DNA of 64,000 nucleotides from Populus alba (Eukaryota; Streptophyta; Magnoliopsida; Malpighiales; Salicaceae): NCBI RefSeq assembly GCF_005239225.2, contig NC_133299.1:14743154-14807153 (forward strand). The letters run 5' to 3'. The translations under genes and the position numbers were made by a program. Shown here one piece after another: positions 37,111-48,555 of this stretch. The notes under the pieces are model-generated. The model was not told where the DNA came from, ran no database searches, and saw nothing but the letters and a program-made list of their open reading frames with translations. Position 1 is the stretch's first letter, and each line of letters begins with the position of its first letter.

Positions 37111-38330
37111 AAAGTAAAAGAAAATATTCTTATTCCTATATGGAAGTGATAAAATCACGTTTAATTGATTGATTTGATTCCAAAATAATATTTCAATATA
37201 TATATAGACACACACACAAAACATCAAAATAGTTTTAAAATTCTCAACTATAAAAATTAGAAGTACATATTGTTTATTTTTATTATTTTCAATTTAAGCA
37301 AGATAAGTTTTTTTTTCTATTTCAAAAAATTATATCTAATAAACATATTTAATTAATTTTTACTAAAAAATATATCATGAATAAATAAAAATGCTACAGA
37401 TGGAAAAGTAGTTCATACAAACTTTGAGTTCCTGTCCGTACTTTCAAAACACAATCAATTAAGTATTTTTGTTAATACTTGTTAGTGGCATGGTTTTTTA
37501 AGTATATGTTTTGCATAAATAGATGTGGACTTTAGTCGGACACGTCATTAATTTTTTTTTTTTAAAGTTGTTATCTATAAAATAAATTTCAGTCTTGATT
37601 AGCATGTTAAAGTACTTTGAAGAAAGCTTCGTTTGTAACTTGACTAAAATTATATTTGTTAACCATTACGTTATTTCTTTCATATTTTATTAGAATTTGA
37701 ACTAAGTATAAAATCTAATATTGCCAAGTTAGTAAAAAATTAATGAAAATTATATGTATTTAATATTTTTATTAAATTTAAATTGTCAAATGAACATAAT
37801 TCAAAATATGTTAAAAAAGTGAAAAAGGCTTGCTATATTTTCTTACAACGTAATCCACGTCAACTTCAAATAAATATGGGATTAAATAGAAATATATATT
37901 GGGAATATATTTTAATTAAATAAATTATAGGTAAATAAAAAATTAATCTAAAACAATCCGTAGTTTTTCTACTAAAAAAACCCTTGATTTTTTTAGATAT
38001 AATTCTTGATTTATGATGGCTAATTAAAGATTGATAATAATAAGAATTAATTCTTATTTAAGAGAAAAGTCAAAGCATAAAAAAGAGAAGAAAAACACTA
38101 AAAATAAAGTGAGAAATAATGTGTAAAATCTGAAAAATTCAAGTTAGAAATTCTTCCTTCACCCCCTCCCCTTATAGTAAATTTTAAAAGTTAAAAAGAT
38201 CAAGAAACTCATAATCGGTATTATAGAAAGCTTTAAATAAAAAAATATAAAGTTAAAGATGCTGGTATGATGAAACTCATGGTCAGTAAATTTCTAGATT
38301 TCAAGATGGTTTATTCAAGAAACGTAATAA
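37110..38330. other. AT-rich intergenic DNA, nothing recognised
   Basis: No open frame of note and no recognised repeat apart from short AT runs. The 5' LTR of the copia relic that follows would be expected here but was not identified. Confidence 0.4.
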
Positions 38331-38339
38331 AACAAGATC

Positions 38340-40170
38340 AAAAGTTTTAGCTAATCTTACATGATATACATGTTGAATGTATGTCTTTAAACGAGTCTTT
38401 CTAAGTGGTTGCAACCATTGAAAAATTATCATCATCTTGAAAAGACTTCAAGAACTATATTAAGTATAAGCGTAATGAAATAAGAATTAAAGACTTCATT
38501 TTAAGGTTGGGGATAAAAGATGAAAATAAATTATCCAAAATGAGAATCAACTATTCTAGTACCCTAAAAGCAAATGTTGTAAAACAAGTAGTAAAATCCC
38601 ACAACAAAAATCAAAAGAAGCTTGTTGTGAAAGGTAAAAGAATTGCCAAGAAGATCAATGACAAGTGCTTTATTTGCAACAAGATTGGGCATGGAACCAA
38701 ATATTGTATAAATAAGGGTAAATAAGGAATCCCTACAAAAAGGATTGCTTAAGCCAATATCAATAAGGTTGATCACCTTACTAATAAAGTTTCAAAACTT
38801 AAATTATCTTGTGTTGTTTCCAAAGCCAACCTCATTAACAATTTTGAGTAGTGGTAGGTTGACACTAGTTCTACAAGATATGTATGTGGTGAGAAGAGAA
38901 TGTTTTCCACTTACAAAAAAAGTGGATGGAGAAAACATATACATGAGAAACTCATCAACCTCTGAGGTACTGAGTGTTGGATAGGGTATACTAAAGTTGA
39001 TCTCTGTAATGCTTCTCACCCTCAACAATGTATTGGATGTTGCTGGTATTAGAAAGATTTTAATGCATGGGTCATTATTATGCAAAAATGATTTTAAAAT
39101 GGCTTTTTAGAGTTATAAATTTATACTTTTTAAAAGTAGTATGTTTGTAGAAAAGATTTTAATGTATTGCATGTTGCTGGTATTAGAAAGATTTTAATGC
39201 ATGACTCATTATTATGCAAAAATGATTTTAAAATGGCTTTTTAGAGTTATAAATTTATACTTTTTAAGAGTGGTATGTTTGTAGAAAAGCAGTATATGTG
39301 GATATTTAAAAGAAAGATGAAAGTTTATTGCACTATTGATAAATATAAAGTTAGACTTGTTGTTAAATGTTTTAGAAAACAAGTAGATATGAATTATTTT
39401 GACACATTTTCACCCATGTCAAAAATAACTTTTATACGAATGTTAATAGCCATTGCAGTTATTAATAAGTTTGAAATACATCAAATAAATGTAAAAATAG
39501 CTTTTTTAAATGATGACCTAAAAGGTTTACATGGAATATAAGCCAAGAGTTTTGTCATCAATAAATATGAAAACAAAGTCTGTAAGCTTGTTAAATTATT
39601 ATATGATTTGAATCAAGCATTTATACAATGTCAAGAAAAGTTTGACAATGTTATGTTATCAAATGAATTCAAAATCAATAAAGTAGATAAATGTGTTTAT
39701 GTGAGAAACAGAAATAAAAGTTACGTTATTGTATGTCTATATGTGGATGATATGTTAGTTTTAGGCAGCAATGATCACATGATTAAGTATACTAGAAAAA
39801 TGTTAACTAACAAGCTTGATATGAAAGATTTAAGTGTTGCAAATATCATATTAAGAATAAAAAGTTCTAAGAAATATAATGGATTTATATTGTCCCTATT
39901 TTATTATATTGAGAAAATTCTTAAGAAATTCTCTAAAGATTACAATAACACTATAAAAATATCAATTGATATAAGTGTACATCTGTCCAAAAATAGAAAA
40001 AAGAGAATAGACCAATTGAAATATTTTCAAATAATTAGAAATCTAATGTATGTTATGAATTGCATAATGTATGATATCACTTGCTTAATTAATAAATTGA
40101 GTAAATTTAATTTTTTATCCTTATTTCTTAAGGTTTTATGTTTGGATTCAAGATTCCATTTTGTTCACAT
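38340..40170 (+). mobile_element. decayed Ty1/copia element lacking integrase
   Basis: Domains in order: gag (FKNYIKYKRNEIRIKDFILR near 38.44-38.5 kb); a zinc knuckle CFICNKIGHGTKYC with intact C-X2-C-X4-H-X4-C at about 38666-38710; a protease scrap VDTSSTRYVCGEK near 38.86 kb, in which the usual DTGA is DTSS; the post-protease segment HVAGIRKILM (duplicated); then directly the reverse transcriptase, WIFKRKMK.. YKVRLVVKCFRKQVDMNYFD (39.3-39.4 kb) and YVDDMLVLGSN near 39.75 kb. The integrase between protease and reverse transcriptase is missing: MFVEKQYM joins straight to WIFKRK. Stops interrupt gag-pol and no RNase H or LTRs were recognised. It cannot move on its own. Confidence 0.9.
39039..39289 (+). 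repeat. 134-bp tandem duplication inside the copia relic
   Basis: The stretch 'gttgctggtattagaaagat' to 'gtatgtttgtagaaaag' occurs twice, with starts 134 bp apart and only a few differences. The copies encode the same post-protease segment, so the duplication arose within the dead element. Confidence 0.9.
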
Positions 40171-40219
40171 TTCAGTTTTTAAGTTTGAAAAAACAGAGAA
40201 GGTCGCTAAAAAATAAGGG

Positions 40220-41240
40220 ATGAGAGACGAAGCGGAACAATTGCCCATAATTCCACCACCCAAATAGCTATTACTGGTTTCTTGGTTTCCATTTACCATG
40301 ATAAGTTCCATTATAGTGTTCTTAACCCTTTATCTTGGTAGAAAAATGTTGGTCAAGCCTCTAGAATGTTTCTTGTTTTTTTTTTTTCTTTTTCCTTTTT
40401 AGAAGATTAAAGGCTACTTTGAAGTTATTATTGAAGTTGCTAGAATGTTTTTTAGGTTTTTTTTTTTGGTAAGAAAATGACTGAAAATCAAGTTTTGTTT
40501 ATGTTAGATGGGTCAAAGGTTGCCACAAGGCTTCACACGATGCTTATCTTATTGAATTCAGTCAAGTTCATGATCAAGACTTTGAATTTTTCTTGTTTCT
40601 AGAAAACACATTAACAATGCATAAACATTCTATTTTTTATTAAAAAAAAAATTATGTTGACCCAGAACCAACTTTCTATTTAACATAAACTAAAAAAGTG
40701 TAAATTCATTGTTCATCTTCTCTCAAAGCATTAAAATAGTAAAATAATGAATTAATAGTTTATTTTCAATATAATTTTATTAAAAATTAAATTTATAATT
40801 TATTTTGATTTATTTTATGTATAGATTATCATGTCTTAATAACAACACTCCAACCAAGCAACTCCAACCGAATAATGTTTTTAGCGCCCAAGCCAATTCA
40901 ACAGCTAAAAAGTGTATTATGCATGCATTTAATTAATTGGTATATCATCAATATGTCTAAATACAAATAATAAGACTCGAACTTAACAACTCTTAAAATT
41001 CTCCTTCCTATCATCAAAATTAATCCAATAACTAAATAATATAAAACGTGGGAATGAATCTATATGGAAAGATTTCAAGAGTTTGAGGTATCTTTATAAA
41101 AGATAAGTTGAAAGCCAAAAAGAAAAGAAAAGGTAATAGCATAAAATAAGCTGATAAAGTTTATGCCAATATATGTTGAAGTGGAGAGTGGATTATTGAG
41201 ACATATCATCAAACCAACACAGAATACAGCCATGCTAATT
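40220..41240. other. intergenic DNA, nothing recognised
   Basis: Mixed AT-rich sequence with poly-T and poly-A tracts; no supported gene. The 3' end of the copia relic may extend slightly into it. Confidence 0.4.
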
Positions 41241-41249
41241 AAGAATAAT

Positions 41250-41645
41250 CATTTTTGGTTTAGTTTGGTTTTTATTTTAAAAAAAAACTAAATCAATTTT
41301 TTTTTAAAAAAATCAAAATTGAACCACAACCGGTTCAAATCAACTAATTTCAGTTCTGTTTGGTTTTTTAGAAAAAAAACCGGTTCAAACCGGTTTGGCT
41401 TGGTTTTTTCGATTTGGCTCGATTTTGACTTGGTTTTTTTGGTTTGGCTCGGTTTTTTTGGTTTGGCTCAATTTGTTTTCTGTTTTTTTTTGTTTGGGTT
41501 CGATTCAGTTCAGTTTTTTTTAATTTTAGGCTTATAAAACTGAAATCGAACCGGTTGATTTTTTCAAAATTTTAATCGATTTTTTTTTACAATTCAGTTA
41601 TTTTTTCCGGTTTAATCAATTTTTCAGTTTTTTTTCCTCACCCCT
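41250..41645. repeat. dispersed 'ccggttcaaaccggtttggc' repeat
   Basis: Short direct and inverted words (ACCGGTTCAAACCGG, 'ttggtttggctcggtttttt', 'gaaccggttgattttt') make up about 400 bp of low-complexity GT-rich sequence. A decayed relative lies at 49.89-50.0 kb ('tttttggtttagtttagttt', 'aaatcggtttgactcg'). Class not determined. Confidence 0.6.
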
Positions 41646-42034
41646 AATGCCAATATATCCTTGTGGGTCTCAATTTCTCTGCTTAGAAAGTTGTCTCTTC
41701 AAAAAAAAAAATAAAAAAAAAAATCATTAATTTCAAACTAATTAAGTTATTAATTATTGGGTTTTTCATATTGAGAATATTCCAAACAAATTTGAAGTTC
41801 ATCGAAAGATCATTTATTTCAAATTTATCTACTAATTTTTGAGTTTGATTAGAATTCAAAATATATCCTATAAATGATTATAAAACCTAACAAACATAAT
41901 ATATTTTACACTTTATTTGATACACGACATACATTTTACATTAGAAAAAAGCCATAAGACATTATTGTCTTTATTTTAACAAACAAGAGCTATTAAACTT
42001 GGAAATTTCTCTCGTAATAAAATAAAAGTTGTAT

Positions 42035-45000
42035 TTAATCTTCGCCACTGCGATCTGCATTGATCTCATCAAGAATCACCACAAGAGCTGTTATAAAGGC
42101 ATAATCAACATTAGGATACACAGTCACTCCAAAACTGTCTGTATCCAAAATAGTACTTGCGAGAGAATGTTTTCTATGCATCTGCATTTACGTGAAAAAA
42201 ACAATATTAGTATGAGCTCTTCTGAAGATAAATTTCATGATTAAAATAGGATATATTAACCAATTAGAAGCCTTTCAATTTGCAATAAATAAAGGGTAGG
42301 GCAACAAGTTCCAACTTAACCAAAATGTAAAACTCGAATATTTTAAGTGCGGGTGTGAATAAAAGAAATTCTCAAACAATATTATTGTTCTTAGTAATCG
42401 TTGAACTATGTTATGAAAGTACAAAAAGGTAAATTGAAAAACATAAAATAGTATATCTAATGTGAAGATATTTCAAAAAACTTGTAGGGTGCGCTTTTTT
42501 AAAACCTTACCCATCATGTTAGAATGTAATATGAGTCTAGGTCAGCATTCAATAAAAATAAAGGATAATTCATCTAGTATAATCTTTTTAAAAACTCAGA
42601 TAACCCGTGACTCTGTTAATCAAAGTAAAACTCAATCATAACTAGTCGATCTTTTTCTTTTTTAGGTTTTTTTAAACTAATATCATTTTTATTTCTTTTA
42701 TAAAACAAAAAAATTTAATTGATCTCAAGATCTATAAATTTGCCCGAGTCAAGTTTACTAAATTATAGCATCATAAATAAAATAACAATAATTGTAATTA
42801 AAAGTCTATTGGATGCAAACCACTATATTTAATGTTTCTTAGCAATGGTCTTTTGATACTATTTAAAGCTATAATTATTGAATTAACAAAAAATAATTCC
42901 CCTTAAAAAGTTACCAATCACTAAGACACAAAACACTATTCATCATATAGTATAAGTATAAAATTACCCTTGATTAAAAAAAAAAACATTGAGTTAAGCA
43001 TTAAGAGTTATGTAGTCTTTTAATAGTGACACAATTATTTTTTTTATAAATTTTATGAAGTTAGACAGGTCATTTCTATTTTATGTACATTAAAATTATT
43101 AATTTAACGCTATAATAATAATAAAAAATATATAATGCTTATTATTAAAGGCTTTTTATCTTTTTAATTTTTTTAAAACAGTATAATTATTTTAATATCC
43201 TTGATAACAAAATTAACATATCTCTCTTATAAGGATGTTTTTATTTTTTTTTGTCATTTCACATTAGTTTTATTATAAATTCCAATGCTATTCAAGGGCA
43301 TTGTTTTTATTTTAAACCTCTTTTTTTTAGAATTTTACTTTATTATTGTTTATGATATGCCTTCTATGAGATTAGTTTTAGGTTCATTACCAAAGTTACT
43401 AATTTAAAAGCTTAACTTGAGTTGATTTTTTTCTTCTAGATTCTTTTTTCAAATCAATATATTTCAATTTCATCCTTTAATATTTAATTTATTTGAAATT
43501 TATCTTTCTACCCTTTTTTGTTTCCTTTACTTTCACTGGTTATGTTGATCCTATTCATATGATCACGGGATTTTGGGGTTAACCCGGGTTAACTCATATA
43601 ATTTTTTATTGCTATGAGGTTAGTCTCGAGTTCACAACTAGAGTCGTCAGTTTTAAAAGTTAACATGAATTAATGTTTTTTTGTCTATATTTTAAATTGG
43701 ATTATTTTAATTTTATTGTTCAACATTTGATTTATTGAAAATTATTTTTCATAATTTCTTCCCTTTCCTTTGTATTAGGTTCTGATCATTTTTTGGGTTG
43801 TTTTTTTCTAAACAATTATCCTTCATGGTTTTTTTCCTATGAAATTCGATCATTATTTTATTTATTGCTATTTTTTTGACAAGTTTTTAAAATTGGTGTA
43901 TTTTTCATGATTTCACCATTTAAAATTAAATTTGTTAGCAATTATGCTTTTTTTGGTTGAACTCGGTTAAAGGATTTTATGATTTTCATGATTGTGAGTT
44001 TATGGGTGAACTTGGGTTGCCTCATATTTGTTTTTCATTGTTTTGTTAAAATACTTTATTGATTTTCATTATTTAATATTAAATTGTTTGATAATTGAGT
44101 TTTACGATTTTATTTAATCTGTTTTGAACATGGTCACTCTAATATCACCACTAGGTTAAAGATCTTGCAACTTTATTTGGGTGGGCTCGAATAGTGTTTT
44201 TCCAACCTTTTCCAAAATTTAAATTTTTTGTAATTTTCATTTTTCATTATTTTCCTTATTAGATATTGAACTTCATCTGTTTCCTTTTTTTTTTTTTAGA
44301 GGTATGGAATTGATCTTTAATTTTTTTATATATATATATATTTTTATATAAGATTATCTCATCTCATGTGAATGTTCATAAAATTTAGAAGTTATTCCAG
44401 TTTAACTTATTATTTTTTTTTAATTTTATCTTTAGTATTCACTTCTTTTATCATCCAAGTTAGCTTAAAACTATTTTTCTTAACTTTTTTAATTATTATT
44501 TTTTTGTTTGTTTATTTATTATTGTTATATTTTTTAAAATTATTAATTTAACCAATAACTCGAATCTTAAATTTCTTTTCTTGTCATTATATTTTTTTTT
44601 TATAATTTGGTTTTGTTCCACCAGCCACAAATCTAGTTAAACAATAATTACCTATTAAATAGTTGTTGACTTAAGACTAAAAACTGAATGAGAGCGTCCA
44701 ACTTACTTGTGCAAGCATGGTATTGGAATCTCCAAGAAGTATAGAGCAGGAACTCTCGCTGTAGCCTCCTTTGACCTTGAAATCAGGGACCTCTCCTTTG
44801 TTATTACCCAAGAATACGTCTAACTCGGTCTTGAATTGGAACAGCTTTGATTTCTTGGCTGTGAAAAGCAAGTCTTTCTCCTCCTTGCTTTCTCCTCTAA
44901 AAGCTTCCCACCTTCGATGCATGGTCATTATCTGGAGAAAAGGATAACACGCAGCAAGCCATATCATTGAAGAAGAAGAAGAAAACAAATGAAATGATCA

Positions 45001-45290
45001 ATTAAGCATACCTTCTGCCTGAGATTGACAAGGGTGTTCCCAGCAGCATCTTTCAGAAAACGACGATCATGCAAGCTTAAGAGTTTACTCTTGACTTGGA
45101 AGATGAGGGTGCCGTTAATGTCAGACACCTTAAAATCATTTTCTCCAAGACTCCATAGCTTTGTGGAGACGGCAAGTTCAACAGGGTACTGTGCCAGGTA
45201 CTGTGGCCCTATTACCACCACTGGATGCTCCACTGGCGGGTATGTTCTCATAGCAGGAACGGGGTTGCTTGGTGCTTGCCCAGTAGCCAT
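42035..45290 (-). CDS. LURP-one-related (LOR) protein, gene 2
   Basis: Same Tubby-C2/DUF567 family as gene 1. Exons on the minus strand: 45290-45012, 44931-44707, 42181-42035; phase-0 GT-AG introns of 80 and 2525 bp. The protein has 216 residues: MATGQAPSNPVPAMRTYPPV, then GPQYLAQYPVELAVSTKLWS, NDFKVSDINGTLIFQVKSKL and LKDAAGNTLVNLRQK in exon 1; MHRRWEAFRGESKEEKDLLF and DFKVKGGYSESSCSILLGDS in exon 2; SFGVTVYPNVDYAFITALVV and INADRSGED at the end in exon 3. All family motifs are intact and no stop interrupts it. Exon 3 is easy to miss because intron 2 holds a repeat insertion. Its closest relative here is LOR 3 (59.3 kb), with which it shares promoter sequence, in head-to-head orientation. 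Confidence 0.92.
42210..44690 (-). repeat. repeat insertion in intron 2 of LOR gene 2
   Basis: In LOR 3 the matching intron has 87 bp. Here intron ends resembling LOR 3 (GTAAGTTGGACGC.. and ..TACTAATATTG..ATGCAG) bracket about 2.4 kb of repeat DNA with 'gggttaacccgggttaactc' (about 43.58 kb) and other wording seen reversed at 29.2-31.1 kb. Exact insertion ends and target-site duplication could not be fixed. Confidence 0.7.
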
Positions 45291-45405
45291 AATCACAAAA
45301 ACACAATATTACTTGAAGAATTAAACAGAGAAAAATAGTTAAATTTCTATATTATGCAGGTCTTGATGGTTTTAGAAGTAGTCTTTGAGGGGAATGGTGG
45401 ATGTG

Positions 45406-45412
45406 TTTTATA
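45406..45412 (-). promoter_or_regulatory. TATA box of LOR gene 2
   Basis: On the minus strand GGCACTATAAAACACATCCA lies 116 bp before the start codon. The same core with small changes precedes LOR 3 (59158), which supports it as the functional box. Confidence 0.7.
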
Positions 45413-45559
45413 GTGCCACTTAACATATGGCATGCCGTGTCTTTAAATAAAAAAAGGGGCAGTCTTTCTTTCAAAATTACAACAATAAGAAAGGCCTCTT
45501 CTTTTATAGCAGTGGAGCTGGCAGACACGGTTTTATGAGTTTTTTTCTTGTGAACAAAT

Positions 45560-46940
45560 GATGGCACCTAGGACAGTTTGCTGTCTTCATCTCTATTTTG
45601 TGGTTTCTTACAATTTCAATCCTTAAATATTTCTTCATTTCTATTTCATCCTTTAATGCTTCAAATTGTCTTTTTAAATTTATTTTATAGGGGATTTTTT
45701 CGCTTTAAATTTATGTGCTTCGTCTCTCATATCCAGTTTTCTGGGAACTACAATTACATCCCACAAAATATTAAAAAGAAAGGACCAATATTACCGTGTG
45801 AAACAATGAAAGGATGAATTTAGATTTTATTTGACACGGAGATAAGGTAATCCCAAAAGCCAATATATCGTCGCCATGTGCAGAGATGGGGACAGAAAGT
45901 GGGGAGAGAACGAGTAGAAGACTTCAAAAAAACGAGGAGTAAAGAGGGGGGAAGAGTCATAGATTGAAAGGACGTGCATTAGCGAAAATGGTGTGGAGTG
46001 GACATTGGGTTTTCTGGGTGGAGCATTTAATGATCCTTCTCTTCTTGCTTTTCGATATTTCTTTTGTTTTGTTTTGTTTTTTGGAAAAATGAATTGTGCT
46101 CTTGAAATTCACTGAAAAAGATTACATCCCGTTCATGAACTCACCATCGGTGTTGAATTCGGAGCTCGCATGGTCACCATCCATGGCGTATGTACTTCCC
46201 TCTCTTTTTCTTTTTTCTTTTTTCATTCCCATACTCTCAGTTCTTGGAAATGTCCATGGATGCTTTTGTGCAAAACGTGGACTTTGAAAAAACAACGGAC
46301 GTGAGGTATGCGTCAGAGGACAGTCATCGTGATTAATTAAAATTTACAATCAAGAATCAACTATTAAGTTTAAAATATACCTGAAAAAAACTTTAAAAAG
46401 TAAATATATTAAAATGATTATATTTTTATATATTTTTTTAATACCAGTATTTTAAGATTATTGAAAAATATTTAGAAAAATAAATTTAATATTTTTTCAA
46501 ATTAAATATATTTTCCTTATATTAATTCCAAACGAGATTGTAGTAAAAATGTTTGAAAAAGCATCGTAACCATATTATCAAATACACAGTAACCAAATCT
46601 AAAATGTACATAGCTCAGTTGCCTTGTTTGAAACCGTTGACATTGGCTTCTAAATAAAAAATCCATCTCCTTCCTTGATTGTGTTTACGGGCCATATGCC
46701 TGTATATTTTAAAAGGTCAACACAAGAGAGAAAAAGGCGTGTAGAGAAATGAAAAAAAATTGTGATGATGTACTAAAATGTAAATAGCTCAGTTGCCTTG
46801 ATTAAACCTTGTTTTTTGTTTTTTGTTTTTTTTTTAAAGTAAGGGGTAAGGTCTTTGTATATAAAATATGCCAGAACTTAATTTATCGAATGTGTTGTTG
46901 ATTCTTTTTCTCGGATTAGAAGAAGGGTGGAAATCCCAGG
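45560..46940. other. intergenic DNA upstream of LOR 2; MITE-like and 'ctcagttgcc' repeats
   Basis: 45.6-46.3 kb is low-copy DNA with no recognised gene. 46.37-46.6 kb looks like a decayed MITE ('tattttaagattattgaaaa', 'aaacgagattgtagtaaaaa'). 'tagctcagttgccttg' occurs at about 46610 and 46786, and 'ggttgccttgtttgaaac' at 47910, showing repeated small copies of one segment. Confidence 0.4.
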
Positions 46941-46949
46941 ATAATTAAT

Positions 46950-47470
46950 CGAAGAACATGTATTTAGTAGTGTGAACCATACTGAAAAAGATTTCTAAGC
47001 ATGTAAAGGAAACCATGAAGAAATTCATACTTAGAAAATACTAGGTGAAAGGAATCTATTGGAAGAATCCATGCAGAAGGAGCTCGTACTTTAAATGTTT
47101 TTCTAAGAGGCCAAGGAGAGTGAATCCATAGAAAAGGAACTTATACTTGAAAAAATTATGAGAGGCAAAAAAGGATTCTGTTAAGGAGAAGTCATATTTA
47201 GAAAACATTTTTATGTCCATGTTTAGAAAATTTTTTAAGGGATCGAGAGGAATCCATGAAGGAAAAGCCATGTTTAGAAAAATTTCTAAAAAAGTGAGGT
47301 TTCATGTTTATACTTGAAAAGATTTCTAAAAGGTTAGAAAAACTATGAAGGAGAAGCCATGCTTAGATGACAATTCTAAAAGGCCAGGGTTTCATGCTCA
47401 AACTTGAAAAAAATAAAATTCTAAGAGGCTAGGGGAACCATAATATAAGTCTATACTAAGAAATTAAGAG
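46950..47470. repeat. degenerate minisatellite, units about 60 bp
   Basis: Variants of 'gaatccatgaaggaaaagcc', 'tgtttagaaaaatttctaa' and 'ggtttcatgttta.acttga' recur roughly every 55-65 bp for about 500 bp. Units are diverged, so the array is old. No coding role is seen. Confidence 0.65.
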
Positions 47471-48002
47471 GTTGAGGGTAACTCTTGAGAGTTGTTTCAT
47501 ATAATATCTTAAATGATCGTTGTTTTTTTGAATGATGCAGCTAGTAACACCCTTGTCTATCTCAAGCAAAATGTATGTTTAATTGAAACTCTTTTTTCCT
47601 TATTTATATTTTTTGTTTTTTTTTTTATTAATAAAAATATATTTTTTTTATGAGAAACATAGATTTTTTTTTAAATAAGAAAATAATTTTAAAATAAAGT
47701 TTTAATAAAAAAAAAAATGAATCATAGTTTTTACACAAATGTGTCCAAAAAATATAAGAATAGTCAACCGGAAATGACTGTATTATCCCCCAACATCAAC
47801 TCACCTCATTTTTCTTTAAAGAGCAAAATCATAATGTTACCATAGCTATGAATAGTTTTTTTGTGTTTGAGGCACGTTTTTAATGTAAATTATTTTGAAA
47901 GTAAATGGTCGGTTGCCTTGTTTGAAACTATAGACATTGGCTGCTAAATAGAAAAACCCATCTCCTTGGTCAGGTCACCATGGAAAAGGGATAGCTTAAT
48001 AA

Positions 48003-48242
48003 TTAATTAACACCATATTGCAACGGGAAGCCGTCCACCACTGCAACTGGAAGTGGATCAGACACGGTTTGCAATATACTGTCATTATCTTTCTTTATCC
48101 ATTTTGAAATGCAAAAGTTGCTCCCAGTTGCCTTATTTACGAATAAAACAGTGTTGCCATTGTTGATTTGCTTCTTGAAATGATTTGCAGCTGACTGTTT
48201 TAGCAAAAAGAGAAAGTAGTTAAAAGCATAAGCTCGTACCAA
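48003..48242 (-). CDS. doubtful 79-codon ORF, unrecognised
   Basis: The frame includes KQSAANHFKKQINNGNTVLF and ends DPLPVAVVDGFPLQYGVN. Composition looks more protein-like than neighbouring frames, yet no family is recognised. Part of it (about 48098-48200) is repeated imperfectly at 48301-48414, where the frame is not kept open. It may be a terminal exon of a degraded gene. The start codon is uncertain; residues before KQSAA may be intron. Confidence 0.25.
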   Translation of the reverse strand: MVRAYAFNYFLFLLKQSAANHFKKQINNGNTVLFVNKATGSNFCISKWIKKDNDSILQTVSDPLPVAVVDGFPLQYGVN

Positions 48243-48430
48243 TAATTGTTGGGGGCAAAAGGTGACAAGTGGATATGTATATATGGTTATATTTTATATT
48301 CATTGCTCACATTCTGAAATGCAAAAGATGCTCCAAGTTGCATCATTTACGAATAAATTAAATTGTGTTGCCATTGTTGATTTGTTTCTTGAAATGATGC
48401 CCAGTTGACTGTTTTTTTTTTTTTTTTTAA

Positions 48431-48448
48431 AGACACGACATGCCATAT
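48431..48448 (+). promoter_or_regulatory. displaced upstream-promoter match of LOR gene 3
   Basis: 'agacacgacatgccatat' with the preceding T-run and 'taa' matches the sequence upstream of the LOR 2 TATA box (45425-45445, minus strand: AGACACGGCATGCCATAT) with one difference. In LOR 2 it lies about 15 bp upstream of GGCACTATAAAA; here the corresponding GGCACTATAAAA is at 59153. This implies insertion between the two parts. Confidence 0.5.
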
Positions 48449-48555
48449 AGGCTAACTAGCCTTGGTACCCGCGCTATGCCGCGGGTCTTTTTTTTTTTTA
48501 TAAAAATATATAAAAAAAAAAACAAAAATTTAAAAAATCATAGGTTTTTTTGCAA

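Noticed and set aside
42029..42244. 71-codon plus-strand frame
   Set aside because: It is the antisense shadow of LOR 2 exon 3.
45025..45324. 99-codon frame opposite LOR 2 exon 1 (and similar frames opposite LOR 1 and LOR 3)
   Set aside because: They are antisense shadows of conserved LOR exons; conservation follows the LOR frame.
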